Assembly (NCBI GenBank): GCA_003508835.1
Contig: PUFA01000027.1
Coordinates: 6,014,001 to 6,078,000 of the forward strand
Length of the DNA: 64,000 bases
Source of the DNA: Eonycteris spelaea
Taxonomy: Eukaryota; Chordata; Mammalia; Chiroptera; Pteropodidae
Direction of reading: 5' to 3'
The notes under the pieces are model-generated. The model worked only from the letters and a program-made list of their open reading frames with translations, was not told the origin of the DNA and made no database searches. This document shows positions 1 to 11,905 of this stretch, one piece after another (position 1 is the first letter of the stretch; each line of letters opens with the position of its first letter). Position numbers and translations under genes: made by a program.

Positions 1-832
1 ACCTTCTTCATGCTGGGTAGTTGGCTAGGTCTTTGATTTTTGAGTGTCTCAGTGAATAATTATTTTCTTTCTAATTCCCATAATGTTAACTAATTACTAC
101 CTTTATAACTGAGGTAGATGACTAGAGAATGTATGCTGTGCACAAAGATTTTTACTGTGAAAGAGAACATTGATGTGGAATAAGTGCAGCTGGTAAATCA
201 TACATACACACACAAAGATTTATCATGTAAGTGTTTAATTCTTTTCTTCTAAGGTATCGTAAAGGCACTATATTTTTAGAGATTACCTTGTTTGAGAACA
301 GAAGCTATTAATCTCTCTCATAACAGGCTGCTGAATCATTCTCATTCATTCTGTCAATGTCATTTTAGAACTGAGTTTCAGATAATTTTGTTCAAGAAAA
401 GGATGTATAAGTATTCAAAAATGTTAATATTCTCAGCTGAGTATTCCTAATTATGCCTTCAGTTTATATTTGCTTACGGCTTTTATGTCACAATAATCCC
501 CTCTTCAGTTTCTTCCTTTTTCATAATATCACACTTGGCTGATGCTAGAATGATGACATTCTTTGGCTGATAAGTCCCTACTTATCCTGCATAATGGAAT
601 GCTTCAATGGAATATGTTAAAGAAATTAGTGATCAAAAGATAGATAGAATCATATATCTTTAATCATTGTGTTAAACTAAAAACACTTGAGCAGATAAAA
701 CTTTTTACTAAACCTCACCAAACCATGTAGATGGTAGTACTTCCTCATAACTATGCATCATAATGGCTCCAAATTTTTTCTCCTTTATATCTTTTTTGGC
801 TGTACAAAAAATACTATATTTTAAGGGTTTTT
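1..832. other. unassigned AT-rich DNA
   Basis: I see no gene, RNA gene or repeat that I can name here. The stretch is AT-rich unique-looking sequence with no long open frame. It ends in a T run at about 825-836, just before an L1 3' end. Confidence 0.5.
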
Positions 833-1275
833 TTTTTATGGTCAGATAAAGTACATATATGCAATGGAATGTTACTCAGCCATAAGAAAAAATGAAATAC
901 TGCCATTTGTGACAACACAGATGGATCTTGAGATAATCATGCTAAGAGAAATAAGCCACATAGAAAAAGTTGAGAACCATATCATTTCACTCACATGTAG
1001 GATATAAAACTGAAAACAACAATGAATAAGACAAACAAAAATTCATAAACACAGACACAGTTTAGTGATTACCAGAGGAAAAGGAGGGAGGAGGTAGATA
1101 AGGATAAAGGAAGGTTAAATATATGGTGACAGAAGGAGATTTGAGTTTGGGTGGTAAATATACAGTGCAAAATACAGAAGATGTGTTATCAAATTGTACA
1201 TTTGAAACCTACATAATTTTATTAGCTACTGTCACCTGATAAATTTAATTAAAAACAAAAATAAAATATTTTAAA
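833..1275 (+). mobile_element. L1 3' end (ORF2 tail and 3' UTR), 5'-truncated
   Basis: The sequence reads in sense through the last codons of L1 ORF2 (the region around GCAATGGAATGTTACTCAGC) and then the 3' UTR with an A- and G-rich stretch near 1075-1110. It ends with the 3' signature TTTGAAACCTACATAATTTT and an A-rich tail at about 1247-1275. This 3' end type is one I associate with bats and related Laurasiatheria. The copy is truncated at its 5' side and has no open frame. Possible target-site duplications are hidden in A/T-rich flanks. Confidence 0.85.
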
Positions 1276-1799
1276 AATTTATAATTAATACTGATGCTTT
1301 TGGATTTTAGCATATTGTTCAATGCATATGCATGTGTTGTCTACCTTGGTTTTCTATCACACATTGATTGTTATATCCTGTCAATGATAATAATTGATAA
1401 TTATTTTTGTTTATGTTCACTTCTATTAGACTTCTTATTTTTTCCATCTTACTGCTATCGTATGGCCATCGATGGCATGGGCTCTTCAGAGAGTGATCCA
1501 TGTAAAGGCCCTTTATTAAATATCTGGAGATAAAATCTAGCTTACTTTAAATTAACTTAGAATGATAGCATTACTTTAAGACTCAGGAAAATATAATTTT
1601 GCTTTCAAAAAATATATATATTTTTTAAATGAGCAAAAGAATCTTTCCATTTGGGACATTAAATTAATAATAATTCCAAAAATTGAGGAATAATTAATTA
1701 TAATGACAATAAAATTACTTCACCTTATGTAGGCTTTTACTAAGTTGTAAATTTCTGTGATATCCTTGTTTTTTGTAAATACACATTTTATTTTAGAAT
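1276..1799. other. unassigned AT-rich DNA
   Basis: No recognisable feature. The 79- and 60-codon open frames on opposite strands at 1294-1533 overlap each other, look like chance, and match no family I know. Confidence 0.5.
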
Positions 1800-3010
1800 A
1801 GATATAGTTTTACAAAAAAAATGTGTGATGATAATACAGAGATTCTAATATAGTCTCACCCTGTTTCCTCTATCATTAACATTTTACATTAGCATGGTAT
1901 ATTTATCAACAATAAAATGAACCAATTTAATCTGCCATTATTAACTAAAGCTATACTTTATTCACATGTCTTTAATTTTTCTTAAGTTTCCAAGATCCTA
2001 TTCAGGATACTACATCACATTTAGTCATTATGTTTCCTTCGGCTCCCCTAGCCCATGACAGTTTCTTAGACTTTCCTTGTTTTTATGATCTTGACAGTTT
2101 TGGGAACTGATCAGGTATTTTGTAGAATGTACTTTAACCAGGATTTGTCTAATGTCTTTTCTTATGAACAAACAGGGATTGTTGGTTTGTAGGGGAAAAA
2201 AAACCCCAAAAAACTCATAGAGGCAAAATGTCATTCTCATCACATCATATCAAGGGTACATACTTTCAATATTATTTATCTCTATTAATATTAATCACTT
2301 AACTGATATAATGTTGGTGTGTTTTCTCCACTGTAAAGTTATACCCCACCTGCTTTTGCTACTTTACTCTTTGGAAAGAGTGTGCAGCAGACACTTAAAG
2401 GATGGGGAGTTACACTCCCCCACCCACGGGGTGGAATATCTACAAAAATTATTTGGATTTTTTTCTGAATTTTGATTTGTCTATTCTTCCCTCAATATGT
2501 TTATTTTAATCATTTCTTTTTATCGATGTGGATTCATCGATATTTGTTTATAGTTTGAGCTATAAACTGATATATATATGTATATATAAGTATATACATT
2601 ATATATACACATATATATATATAATTTTTTGCCCAAATTATTATAACTTTGACTATTGGGAGTTCTTTAAGTTAATGCCTGTGTCTGATATACCCCCATC
2701 TTTGTGTTTTTCTTGAGCAGTTTCTTACTTTGTGACACTACAAGAGATTCTAGATTCATATATTTCTTATCTCAGTCTTGGAATAGTTATTTCTTCAAGG
2801 AGACATGGTTTCTGTTATTATATATTAGTATTATAAACCAAGATATGGGCACTGGGTATGCTCCTTACTATTAGAGTGTCATTGTTTCTAGGCTCTCTAA
2901 ACTGACGAAGGATATATATGTGTGCGTCCTTACTAGCATGTGCATTCAAATCTACAAATATTTATATTATATACATATTACATTATACATATATGTTAAG
3001 CTAAACATAA
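1800..3010 (-). mobile_element. old L1M 3' UTR (L1MC/L1ME type), antisense
   Basis: On the + strand this reads as the complement of the long 3' UTR of ancient mammalian L1M elements. Recognised landmarks in order are CATCACATCATATCAAGGGT near 2240, the segment with CTCCACTGTAAAG near 2325, GGGGAGTTACACTCCCCCAC near 2404, the GACTATTGGGAGTTCTTT segment near 2651, CACTACAAGAGATTCTAGAT near 2736 and the ATATGGGCACTGGGTATGCT segment near 2844. The whole piece is collinear over about 1.2 kb, so it is a single insertion. No coding part is present. An AT-dinucleotide expansion sits inside it near 2570-2625. Confidence 0.82.
2566..2625. repeat. (TA)n-rich low-complexity tract
   Basis: An imperfect run of TA/TATATG steps inside the antisense L1M 3' UTR. 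It probably expanded after insertion. Confidence 0.8.
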
Positions 3011-3184
3011 GTTTATACTGATGCCTCCAACTTTAGAACATCATCATATAGATCATTCTAGTTTTCTCTGTTTGCTTGTTTGTAATATCTCATTTCAATC
3101 ATGAAAAACCTGTTTCCCACCATTCATCCTCATTCATTTCATTCATCAAATCCAGTACACATGTATATTTTTTCAGAATTGTTA

Positions 3185-3316
3185 AAATGTCAATTATCTA
3201 GATATGGATTAAATTCTCCATGGGGAAAACCTATTTTGTTCACTGTTGTATTTTCAATATGTAATCTGTTGCCTGGAACATTGAGGGGACTCAATAAATA
3301 TTTGTGAATAAATCAA
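3185..3316 (+). mobile_element. L2 3' end fragment
   Basis: The end matches the L2 tail pattern: a CCTGGAACATTGAG segment (consensus cctggcacatagta) followed by CTCAATAAATATTTGTGAAT. The upstream part resembles the L2 stretch that precedes this tail. It is a highly diverged copy, as expected for L2. Confidence 0.65.
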
Positions 3317-3689
3317 AATGAGATTATGACAAACCAGAATCATAGCTGCAAGAATGTGAACTTAGGAAATTTAGAACAATTATGGAATAAATCAGAGGTT
3401 TTAGCTATATTAGACTTAGGAAAGATAAAATAAATAACATTGAGATGCCTTTTTAAAAAATTTTCTGGAATTACAATGATGATAATACCACTAAGAAAGT
3501 CCTTCATGATTTTATCGAACAATTTATAGTTAACATCACCTATAACCATGCAATTACTTTTTATAACTGATAAACACATCATTGAGATATTTTGGTTTAC
3601 ATTTAGATTTGTATGGTTAGTACAGGAAGCTGTATATTACTGGAATTTTGCCTGCTCTACCAGCAATATTTTTTCTGTATGATTCATTT
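3317..3689. other. unassigned AT-rich DNA
   Basis: No feature recognised. The 80-codon frame on the minus strand at 3340-3582 has no family resemblance. Confidence 0.45.
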
Positions 3690-3785
3690 TATTTGATCTA
3701 TGAAGTAGGCAGATAAAGTACAGTATTCTCATTTTATAAGTGGAAATATGGAAAGGCAGTAAGATAAGCTTTCTTCTGCTTTTGA
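3690..3785 (-). mobile_element. MIR SINE fragment, antisense
   Basis: The segment ATGAAGTAGGCAGATAAAGT...CTCATTTTATAAGTGGAAA is the complement of the MIR core and its 3' side (consensus: cattttacagatgaggaaac, read antisense). It is partial and diverged. Confidence 0.65.
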
Positions 3786-4435
3786 GGAACATTGAAAATG
3801 CTTAACTAGAAAAAATGCAAATAAAATTTGAAAGAGAAATAGTGATTTCACCAGATCCGTATTAGATAAACTTAATTGTCCTAAGTCTCTGTTGTATCAC
3901 TTTTGCTAAGTAAAGATATAACTATAATGGACTTTAGTCTAAATATTTGTTACTAGATTTTTGTTCCATTAATTTTAATTATCTTATTTAAAATAATTAT
4001 TTTGCTATTTGGTATCTATATAGTTATGACTCCACTGAACTTTAAAAAAGTAAAAATAGAATTGATAAAAGATATTTAATTGATTTCAATGGACCTCATC
4101 CATGAATCTGTTTGTTTTCATAGAAACATCTATTGATTAGGCACGACTAATGGAAATGTTCTGATAAGAAAATTTAGTTAAATTCTTAAGATTTTTCTCC
4201 CCATATATTTGCAAATGGAAATGCAGACATTATCTGTGTAAAGAGGGCCATTATCCTCAACATTCTAAACTACGCTAAATTACTTTTGAAAGTAATGTAT
4301 AAATAGATTACTTTTGCATTTAGAAATTACATATGTATATTTTCGTGGGTATTTGCATACTGAAGTTTAGGCCTAACACCATTTGTATACAAATAATTGA
4401 ATTGGTCTTTTCAAACCAAAATATTTCAATACCAA
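3786..4435. other. unassigned AT-rich DNA
   Basis: No recognisable gene, repeat or RNA. Composition is like the rest of the window. Confidence 0.45.
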
Positions 4436-4510
4436 CTCAATCTTTACTGAGTGCATACTATAACCAGGCCCTTTCTTAAAGGAAGAAAGCGACTAAAGAA
4501 ATATCTATAA
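4436..4510 (-). mobile_element. L2 fragment, antisense (weak)
   Basis: TACTGAGTGCATACTATAAC followed by CAGGCCCTTTCTTA resembles the antisense L2 tail (consensus attgagcacctactatgtgc, then caggcactgttcta). It is short and diverged. Confidence 0.45.
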
Positions 4511-4599
4511 AGTATTATAACAGTAATATATTTGATGCTTATTACATTCTTCTTTTTCCTAAGAACAGGTCTTGCAAACTTTTATTTTAATGACAGTAG

Positions 4600-4727
4600 T
4601 TGCAGTGGACTGAGAACAAATGCTTTGGAATTGGACCCTGGTTCCAAATCAACCTCTATCTCTTACTAGCTCTGTGATCTTGAACGAATAAATCATATAT
4701 CTGAGCTTATTTCTTCATGTATAATTT
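4600..4727 (+). mobile_element. MIR SINE, sense
   Basis: Reads as MIR in order: the stretch around ACAAATGCTTTGGAATTGGA, a CTGGTTCCAAAT segment equivalent to the tRNA B-box region, then CTCTTACTAGCTCTGTGATC and the stretch with CTGAGCTTATTTCTTCATG. The order and spacing match the tRNA-related head and core of MIR. Confidence 0.78.
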
Positions 4728-4734
4728 TTTAAAT

Positions 4735-4897
4735 TGGAAATTTGATTGAGATCATTGTAGATTCATATGCAGTTGTAAGAAATAATGGACAGATCCCTTG
4801 TACCTTTTACCTATTTTCCCCAATGGTTACAACCAGGATATTGACATTGGTTTAATACACAGATCTCATTCAGACTTCCCCAGTTTTACTTTTTACA
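4735..4897 (-). mobile_element. L1M 3' UTR fragment, antisense
   Basis: Contains GTAGATTCATATGCAGTTGT, CAACCAGGATATTGACATTG and CAGACTTCCCCAGTTTTACT. In that order these are landmarks of an old L1M 3' UTR read in antisense. A younger L1 piece follows directly, suggesting insertion next to or into this one. Confidence 0.7.
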
Positions 4898-4899
4898 TT

Positions 4900-5325
4900 T
4901 GATTTGTCATTTTTTTCCTAGATTTTTTATTAGTTTTAAGTATACAGTACATTGGTTAGACATTTATATAGTTCATGAAATGATCCCCCGATTACTCTAT
5001 CTTCCCTCTGCTCTCCACATAGTCATTACCTACCACTGTGTGTATTCCCATGCTGTGTTCCCCATCCCCGTGACCCTCTCTAAACTACTAGTTTGTACTT
5101 CTTTAACCCTTCGCCCCAATCTCCCAGCCCCTCACCCCTCTCTTCTGGCCATTACCTAATTGTCCTCTATATTCGTGGGTCTGTTTTTTATTCATTTGGT
5201 TTATTTTATTTTATTTTTTATCCCTTGTATTCCACATATCAGTGAAATCATATGGTATTTATTATTCTCTGTCTGACTTATTTCATTCAGCATAATCACA
5301 TGTATAACTTTTTTTAAAAAAAGCG
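4900..5325 (-). mobile_element. L1 3' UTR and ORF2 tail, antisense, bat-like type
   Basis: Begins with a T-rich stretch (the antisense poly(A)), then TTAGTTTTAAGTATACAGTA, TTGGTTAGACATTTATATAG, a C-rich 3' UTR stretch near 5060-5150, and finally CACATATCAGTGAAATCATA and CTGTCTGACTTATTTCATTC. The last pieces are the complement of the ORF2 C-terminal codons. It is strongly 5'-truncated. The 86-codon frame on the + strand at 4899-5159 lies in this UTR and is not a gene. Confidence 0.8.
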
Positions 5326-5639
5326 ATATTGGGCTTATAGAGTTTTTAGAAATTTTAAGAAATTTTTGCAATAGAGCTAAATATACAACTTCATCTTTGA
5401 CACATAGGAGATGTTCCATCAATATCAGCAACTACCTTCTTTGGAAACTTTGTATTTTCTTTTACCTTTTTGTCATACATGCTATAAAACATAAAATAAT
5501 CATATATGAATCTAACCCAATCCAAGAATAAAAAACAAAATGCATCTATGTGCTTTCCCTGCAAACTAAAACATGCATATCTATGTGACCGTTCTATTTT
5601 ATCCTGACACAAGGTAATTACAGTCCTGAAATTAGTGTT
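5326..5639. other. unassigned AT-rich DNA
   Basis: No recognisable feature. Two overlapping minus-strand frames (5201-5431 and 5391-5645) run through it without family resemblance, apart from the ORF2 tail coded at the lower-coordinate end. Confidence 0.4.
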
Positions 5640-6600
5640 TTTCATTCTCTTACTTTCCCTATAAGTCTGTTATCTCCACAGTTTTTGAATTTTCTTTTCA
5701 TTCCTTTTTTCACTTTATTTTAAGTCAGTTTGGGAAGCTTCTGTTCATCTATGTGTAAGCATAATGAATGATTGTTTTCTAGGCCACATCCAGTCTACTG
5801 ATGTGCCCATCAAAGGTATTCTTTATTTCTCTTACAGTGTTTTTTTTTTTTTTCTAACATTTCCTTTTGATTCCTTCCTTTTATTTTTATTTTTTTTTTA
5901 ATTCCCTTTCCCCAAGCCCCAGGCCCTGGTAACTATCATTCTACTCTCTGTTATTATGAGTTCAGCCTTATTCTTTCTTATAATTTCTGTTTTTTCTGCT
6001 TATTCATCTGCTCTTGTATTTGGTCTGCTCTTTTCCATTATAGCCCTTAACATATTAATCACAGTTATTTTTAATTACCTATATGATAATTCCATCATCT
6101 GTGTCATATTTGAATCCAGTTCTGGTGCTTGATTTTTCTGTTTAAACTGTGTTATTTTTGCTTTTTAATACACCTTGTAATTTTTTGTTGAAAGCCAGAC
6201 TTCTTGTATGGCATAGTAGGAACTGAGGTACATAGGCCTCTATCATTAGAATTTCTGTTAGTCTGGCTAGTGGTCATGCTTTTAAAAATATTTGCTGTTA
6301 CTTTAGTCACTGGAGGCTTCATATTTCCCTAGTATGCTTGGTTTGTCTCCTCAATTTACTTTGGCCTTCCTTAAGTATTGCTTTCAGAGAGAATCTACAT
6401 TTTACAACTCTTAAGCTATATTCCACGGTTATTACACTGGCCTTTTTGTTGTGTGTTAGTAAGGTGTATATGGTGATTGGGGAGTGTTCTATAATCTCCA
6501 ATTAAATCTCAGTGTTTAAGTGGGCCCATGTCTGTGGCCTGTGATCTTAACAAGTGTTTTTTCTTATATATATTCTCTCCATTCTTAGGTGAAACAGAAG
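5640..6600 (-). mobile_element. old L1M ORF1 and 5' region, antisense
   Basis: The + strand reads as the complement of an ancient L1M ORF1 coiled-coil region and the sequence 5' to it. Landmarks are CTAACATTTCCTTTTGATTC near 5856, CATTATAGCCCTTAACATAT near 6037, the ATAATTCCATCATCTGTGTC segment near 6086 and TTTTTTGTTGAAAGCCAGAC near 6181, followed by the GGAACTGAGGTACATAGGCC segment. All frames are broken. T-rich expansions interrupt it at 5840-5853 and 5880-5900. Confidence 0.72.
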
Positions 6601-7254
6601 AACTATGCAGATGCCTTTATCCGAACCTCGGAGACAAGGCTCTAATAAGGGTTTTCCACTGGAGAGTATTTCTTTGTTAAGGACAGTTCTTTGGGGATGT
6701 TTCAAAGTATTACTTTTTCTCACTTCCTGTTACAGCCACTATGGAATCTTCTTGGAGAATGCAAAAGATAATATTTACTTTTTGGAAGTTTCAAATCATG
6801 TGTCTGTGGCAGGAAGGTCAGGTAGAGGGTCAAGCAAAATCTACTTTGTTCTAAAGAAAGGAAATATTGAAATTTGGATTTATTCTCTGAAACTCAAGAG
6901 CATTATAGAGAAACTTAGCTATGTTAATAATTGGGGTGGCTTAAAAAGGGAAAATACTGATGAATTAGTATTATAATTTATTGGGGATCAAGCTTAAGTG
7001 ACAGAAGTCTGCATTCATCAGTATTTTCCTGTATTCTATTCTTTCTTCTTTCCGTTCTTGGCTTTATCAAATTTAGAATTTCATATTCCCTTTCAAATAA
7101 GACCATTTTATAAACTCCTTTTATAGTAAAGATAAAAATGAGGCTCATGATATTTGCCGTCTTAGTTTTTGTTGAATTTTGGGGAGAATATTATGCAAAT
7201 TATAAAATTGGTGCCGGATATTGATAATTCTCAAATCAATTTGAGAATGTTTTC
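6601..7254. other. unassigned DNA with a 123-codon frame
   Basis: This may be more of the L1M 5' region, but I cannot align it. The 123-codon open frame at 6605-6976 on the + strand has no domain, signal or family resemblance I recognise, and it directly follows antisense L1M. I do not call it a gene. Confidence 0.4.
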
Positions 7255-7900
7255 AAAAGCCAATGAAAAGCATGCTAAGTCACAGGTTTCTAGGAACACA
7301 CAGAGATAATAACCCAGAAGCAAAGTTAGTCAAAACTGAAGTACATAGATAAAGCAGTGCTCAGAGGGATATTTATTGCTTTAAATGCTTTTACTAGAAA
7401 AAGGATTTAATCAGTAATCAAAGCATCCACCTAAAGTAGGTAGGAAAAAAGAGCAGAGCAAACACAAAGTATGTAGAACTAAAGAAATAATAAATATCAG
7501 AATAAAAATCAATGAAATTAAAAAAAAAGATGGTTCTTTGAAAAGATCAAAAAAGTAATCAGTTTTTAGCTGGGCTGATTTTAAGAAAAACAGATATTAC
7601 CAAAATTAGAAACAAAATAAAGAACATTGGTAAAGTGATAACTTTATTCCAATAAATTAGATAAATGAAATATAAAGTCCGTAAAGATAGAAACTGACTC
7701 AAGAAGAAATAGAAATCTGGATATACCAACAACAGGTGAAGCCATTGAATTAATTAAAAAGCTTTCCATAAAGAAAAACACATGCTTAAATGCCTTTACT
7801 TGGGGAATTTATCACGCATTTAAAAAACAATAAAAGGGAAAATTATAATAATGCTACTACACAAAGCAAATAAACTTAATATACATACACACATACACAA
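7255..7900 (+). mobile_element. L1 ORF2 fragment (between EN and RT), sense
   Basis: Contains CAGTGCTCAGAGGGATATTT, the AGAACTAAAGAAATAATAAA segment, GATGGTTCTTTGAAAAGATC and a stretch near 7725-7800 resembling the linker before the reverse transcriptase domain. The order matches L1 ORF2 in sense. Many stops and frameshifts show a dead copy. No 3' end is attached. Confidence 0.7.
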
Positions 7901-8079
7901 ATGTTCAGCTTCAATTTAAAAATATAAACTCAACAAAACATTTTGCTTACCAAATTAAAAAAAAAACAATCATTAATGAAATTTCTGTGTTCTAAAGTAC
8001 AGTAGAGTAGACACTGTAAAGGCATAACTCATGGCAAAACTAATTGATCCCTACTTGAACAATTTTTATTACATCTCTC

Positions 8080-8700
8080 ATTTTTAGAAAATAAGAAAAA
8101 CATCTAAAATATCTACTGGAAGCCACAAAAGTGTGAACAAAATTTAATGTGTAGATCTCTAATTACATGAAAAATGTTAATACTGACGTAAGTGGCAAAA
8201 GAAAATAATACCAAAAAAAGAAAAAGTAAACTTACAAAACTCTCATAAATTTCCATTTATTTAGAAAATTACAAAATATACTTCTGAATAACTCATAGGT
8301 CAAAGAAGAAATTAAAATGGAAATAAACAAGTGATTAGACTGGAATGACAATCCAAATAAAATCTGTAAAGCTTATGAAATGCAGTTCAAGTGAATTTAA
8401 TTTAATGTTTATATTATAAAGTAATATTCAATGTTAATTTATGAATTGTCTCCCAGTTATGATGTTAATAAAACATACAATACAGAATAAACTCCAAAAA
8501 AGTAAATGTAAAGGCATAATAAAGATAAAACAGAACTTAGTAAAAAAGAAACAAAAATAACATATAGAAGTACACAAAAAGAAAAATCTTTGTTGAGATT
8601 GAAGAAGAAAATAAGACAGAAGGCACAAATACATTAGAAATTTGAAAGGAGATATAAATCCAAATTCAGTTAACACTAAAAATAATGTGGGAATACTATC
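8080..8700 (+). mobile_element. second L1 ORF2 fragment, sense
   Basis: The segment AACTCATAGGTCAAAGAAGA followed by AATTAAAATGGAAATAAACA and later GATTGAAGAAGAAAATAAGA matches the ORF2 stretch that lies just 5' of, and overlaps, that of the fragment at 7255-7900. The order on the chromosome is therefore not collinear. This is either a separate insertion or a rearranged piece. It carries stops in all frames. Confidence 0.6.
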
Positions 8701-9419
8701 ATCACTTTCTGTAAATAAACTAAAATCCTAACACAAAATAAATCATAAGACTAGGTTTTAAGCCTTGTTTGTCTCTCTAGTGTGAACTCTTTAGCACAAT
8801 GTTATAATTATCTCATATTATTTAGATATATTATTTTCTAGATATTTGCCTCTTTCTGTAGTCCATACATCACCCATACTAGAAAATAGTACACAAAAAT
8901 CTCAGCAGTCTGTGGTCAATGTGGACTGGCACATGTACATGCCTAAAATTATATATAATGTGACCATAAGTAAGTACCATGTGAATTACACTCGAGCATT
9001 TTGAGAAGTAAACAATTAACCTTGAATTTAGTATAAGAGAGGGATGAGGTGAGAAGTAGAAGAGCACAAATGAAAATGTTAGCTATTGGCTTTGGTAAAA
9101 AATGTCTGTAAAGTAGCCTATCTCAAATTAAGAGAATAAGTAAGAGCAAAATGGCAGGAAATCTCATGTTGGGGTGAATTCACAGCATTTGGCTCCTTAA
9201 GACAATTGGCTACCTGGATGTATAGGAGGTAGTATTAAAAGAAAACATTAGAATATGCCCAGAGTCTTAGATAATGTACAGTTATGACCATATAGGAAAT
9301 ATTTATTATTTCTAATACCTTATTAGGTTTTGGAAGATGATGCTTTATGATCTCTCACTTTTGTACACATCTTAGCATTACCAACCCATCTGCTCTAGAA
9401 TTATCTTTTCAAATATTGT
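8701..9419. other. unassigned AT-rich DNA
   Basis: No recognisable gene or repeat. Short frames such as 8879-9067 on the minus strand look like chance. Confidence 0.45.
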
Positions 9420-9850
9420 TTACTAAGTCATACCTGGAAAAGTAGAGACAAGGACTCTCTCAGGATCAAATTTATTTACATTGCATGATAATAAAGAGGA
9501 AGACTTCCCATTTCCAAGGACATTCCAGGTAATAAAGATGAAGATGTCTGTCTGTCCTCCTGGAGACTTTTGATTGAATACCAAGATAATAAAGATAATG
9601 TCTCTTTCCAGGGAGAGGAAATACAGGTTTGCCAGCATCTCCTATATAATACAGGGTTTCCTAATCTCAGGGTTCCTCTTATTCATGCACACCACAGCAT
9701 ATGCAGGCAGTACCTGAGCCTTATCACATTGCTCATGATTAGGTATCAGGGAAATGACACCAATGAGTAAGTAATAAACCTTCTAAATCTATGTGTACTC
9801 ATGGTCTCTTTGCCAGTTGAATCTATGGAACTGTTCCAAGCCTACCTAGC
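9420..9850 (+). repeat. possible LTR fragment with repeated AATAAA units
   Basis: This block is slightly richer in GC than its flanks. It has four AATAAA signals on the + strand at 9490, 9531, 9588 and 9773. The first three lie in imperfect units of about 40-57 bp that also share a TTCC-rich segment. The part after 9773, with TGTACTCATGGTCTCTTTGC, resembles the region past the poly(A) signal in many retroviral LTRs. I do not recognise the family, no TG...CA boundary pair was fixed, and no internal retroviral sequence is seen. Confidence 0.3.
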
Positions 9851-10289
9851 CATTGCCATCATAATGCTGCAGAGGAATGACTTATCTGATTGACAGCAGG
9901 TTGATTTCTCCAAAATCTTAACAAAATAACAATTAAATTATGGAGCTAGGAAAAGAAACACAGATAAATACTCACCAAATATAATTTGCCAATGAGATTA
10001 CACTGTATATTTATGTCATCCTTTTAACAATTTTAATTTTTATTCTTCTTAAAATTAGATGTATAAACATTCATCAGTTCTCCGCTCCCATCTTATAGGA
10101 GGTATATGTACTTTGCTATTATTAAAATCAAAAAAGATTTATGCTAACACATGAAGCTTATCACTTCCATTCCATGACTTAACTTCATTTCCTACAGATG
10201 TCAGCTTTAAAATTATAAAGCAAAATTTTATAAAGACATTAAAAATATAGTGGATCATTTTGGCTCTCTGGTTATGTACTTTACTGTTG
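9851..10289. other. unassigned AT-rich DNA
   Basis: Nothing recognisable. Confidence 0.45.
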
Positions 10290-10720
10290 TCTTATGGTTT
10301 CCAAATACCACATGATTTCACAAACATGTGAAATCTAAAGAACAACATAAACAACAACAACAGCAAAAAACAGAAACAAACTCATAGATACAGAGAATAT
10401 TTTAAGGGCTACTAGATGGGAGAGTGGTTGGGGCATGGTGAAAAAAGGCGAAGAGATTAAGAAGTACAGAATAGTCATGGAGATGTAAAAGTGTAGCATA
10501 AGGAAAATAGTCAACAATGTTATAAGAATATGGAGAGAGGAAAGGGGGTAACTGATTTAGTGGAGTGACCACTTTATGAGTTATATAGATCTCTAATCAC
10601 TGTGCTGTGCAATGTATTATATGCCAACTATATTGAAAAAACTTATTGAATTGTACAATGTAAATATGAGCAGTGAATTGTCTTATATTTCAACAAAGCT
10701 GGGGGAAAATCTAAAAAAAA
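10290..10720 (+). mobile_element. L1 3' UTR, sense, 5'-truncated
   Basis: Reads in sense through ACCACATGATTTCACAAACA, CAAACTCATAGATACAGAGA, a G-rich stretch near 10420-10440, TAGTCAACAATGTTATAAGA, the CACTGTGCTGTGCAATGTAT segment and an A-rich 3' end at about 10700-10720. This is the 3' UTR type complementary to the one at 44030-44350. Only the 3' UTR and perhaps the last ORF2 codons remain. Confidence 0.75.
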
Positions 10721-11689
10721 TATTAAATGAAAATTTTATTGCCAGTGACTATTATCCTTTTAGTTTTATGTAAATGAGATTTAAATTTTTAAAGATCAAA
10801 TTTTGTCATAAATGTATTCAAAATTAGTAATCTGTGTATCACCATGTGACATAATGAAAACAAAATTTAAAAGTCTATAATGATATTAATATGATAAGTA
10901 TAGTTCTTTTGTTTAATTAAATAATTATGTCACACGTTTTTGTAGAATTCAAAAACTTGTCCTTCAGGTCTGATTTCTTAAAGGTTTTCAAAAACTTAAT
11001 TATGCTTTTTGGGTAAAGGACAGGGCAAGAAGTAAATCTTTAAAAAGTGTATACCTGCAAAAAGTATTGTAAATTAAAATATTTTTTTCTTGGAATTAGA
11101 ATTTCAACAATATTTAATTGCTGTTCTTAAATAAGAAGAAAATAATTGGCAGTCTAGTTTTAAATGAAAGACAAAGGTCCATCCTAATGGCTACTAATGT
11201 GAAATCTGGGAATCTGGATGGTCTAATCTAAATAAGTATTTATTTCAAATGACAATTATAAAATTTCAGTGAATCTTACTGCTAACCAGAATCAAAAAAC
11301 CAAACACCTTCTCCTTTCCAAATACACACATTGGCATAGAGGGCCACATCTTCAGAAATTATTGCTACTGCAGTATTTTCCTCAATAAACACTGATGTAA
11401 GAACCAAAGTATATGAGTATATACTAAACTGGTGTTATGGGGTTAACATTGTAATGGATTAGAAATCTAACACAGTAGACATTTAAAATAAGGTTTCTAG
11501 TTTTAAGATAGTTATTAGATACTTGACCCAATCCCATTGAATCAATAGTTTATATAATACAATAAAGAAAGAAGATTGAAAGTCTTAGTTATAGTTTCGG
11601 TTCTGTTATTCATGATTTTTGTTATCATAACTGAGGCACTGTTTTATAATTTATCATTGATTTAATTGTATGAACTCAGTTATCTGTGA
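10721..11689. other. unassigned AT-rich DNA
   Basis: No gene, RNA gene or named repeat seen. Confidence 0.45.
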
Positions 11690-11905
11690 ATTTAAAAACT
11701 CATTTCTGTATTTATTCCTTCAATAAATTGTTTAATGACTACTTAATATCAGACACCATCCTGGCTACTTAGTTTACATCTGTAAAGCCTCTGCTTTCAC
11801 AAAACATTTATTAAAAGTCAAAACAGAAAATATGCAGATAAACAAATTCTTATATGTCAGATGATAGCAAATGCTATGAAGAAAAACAGAGCAGAATAAG
11901 TGGGT
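11690..11905 (-). mobile_element. L2 3' end, antisense
   Basis: Begins TATTCCTTCAATAAATTGTT and continues through CTACTTAATATCAGACACCA, AGATAAACAAATTCTTATAT and AGCAAATGCTATGAAGAAAA. These follow the order of the L2 3' end read in antisense. It is diverged, as expected for L2. Confidence 0.68.

Noticed and set aside
2522..2544. Inverted repeat ATCGATG...CATCGAT
   Set aside because: Seven-base arms inside an L1M 3' UTR are expected by chance.
6605..6976. 123-codon open frame on the + strand
   Set aside because: It follows antisense L1M sequence directly and has no recognisable domain, signal or family. An isolated frame of this length is expected by chance in 64 kb.
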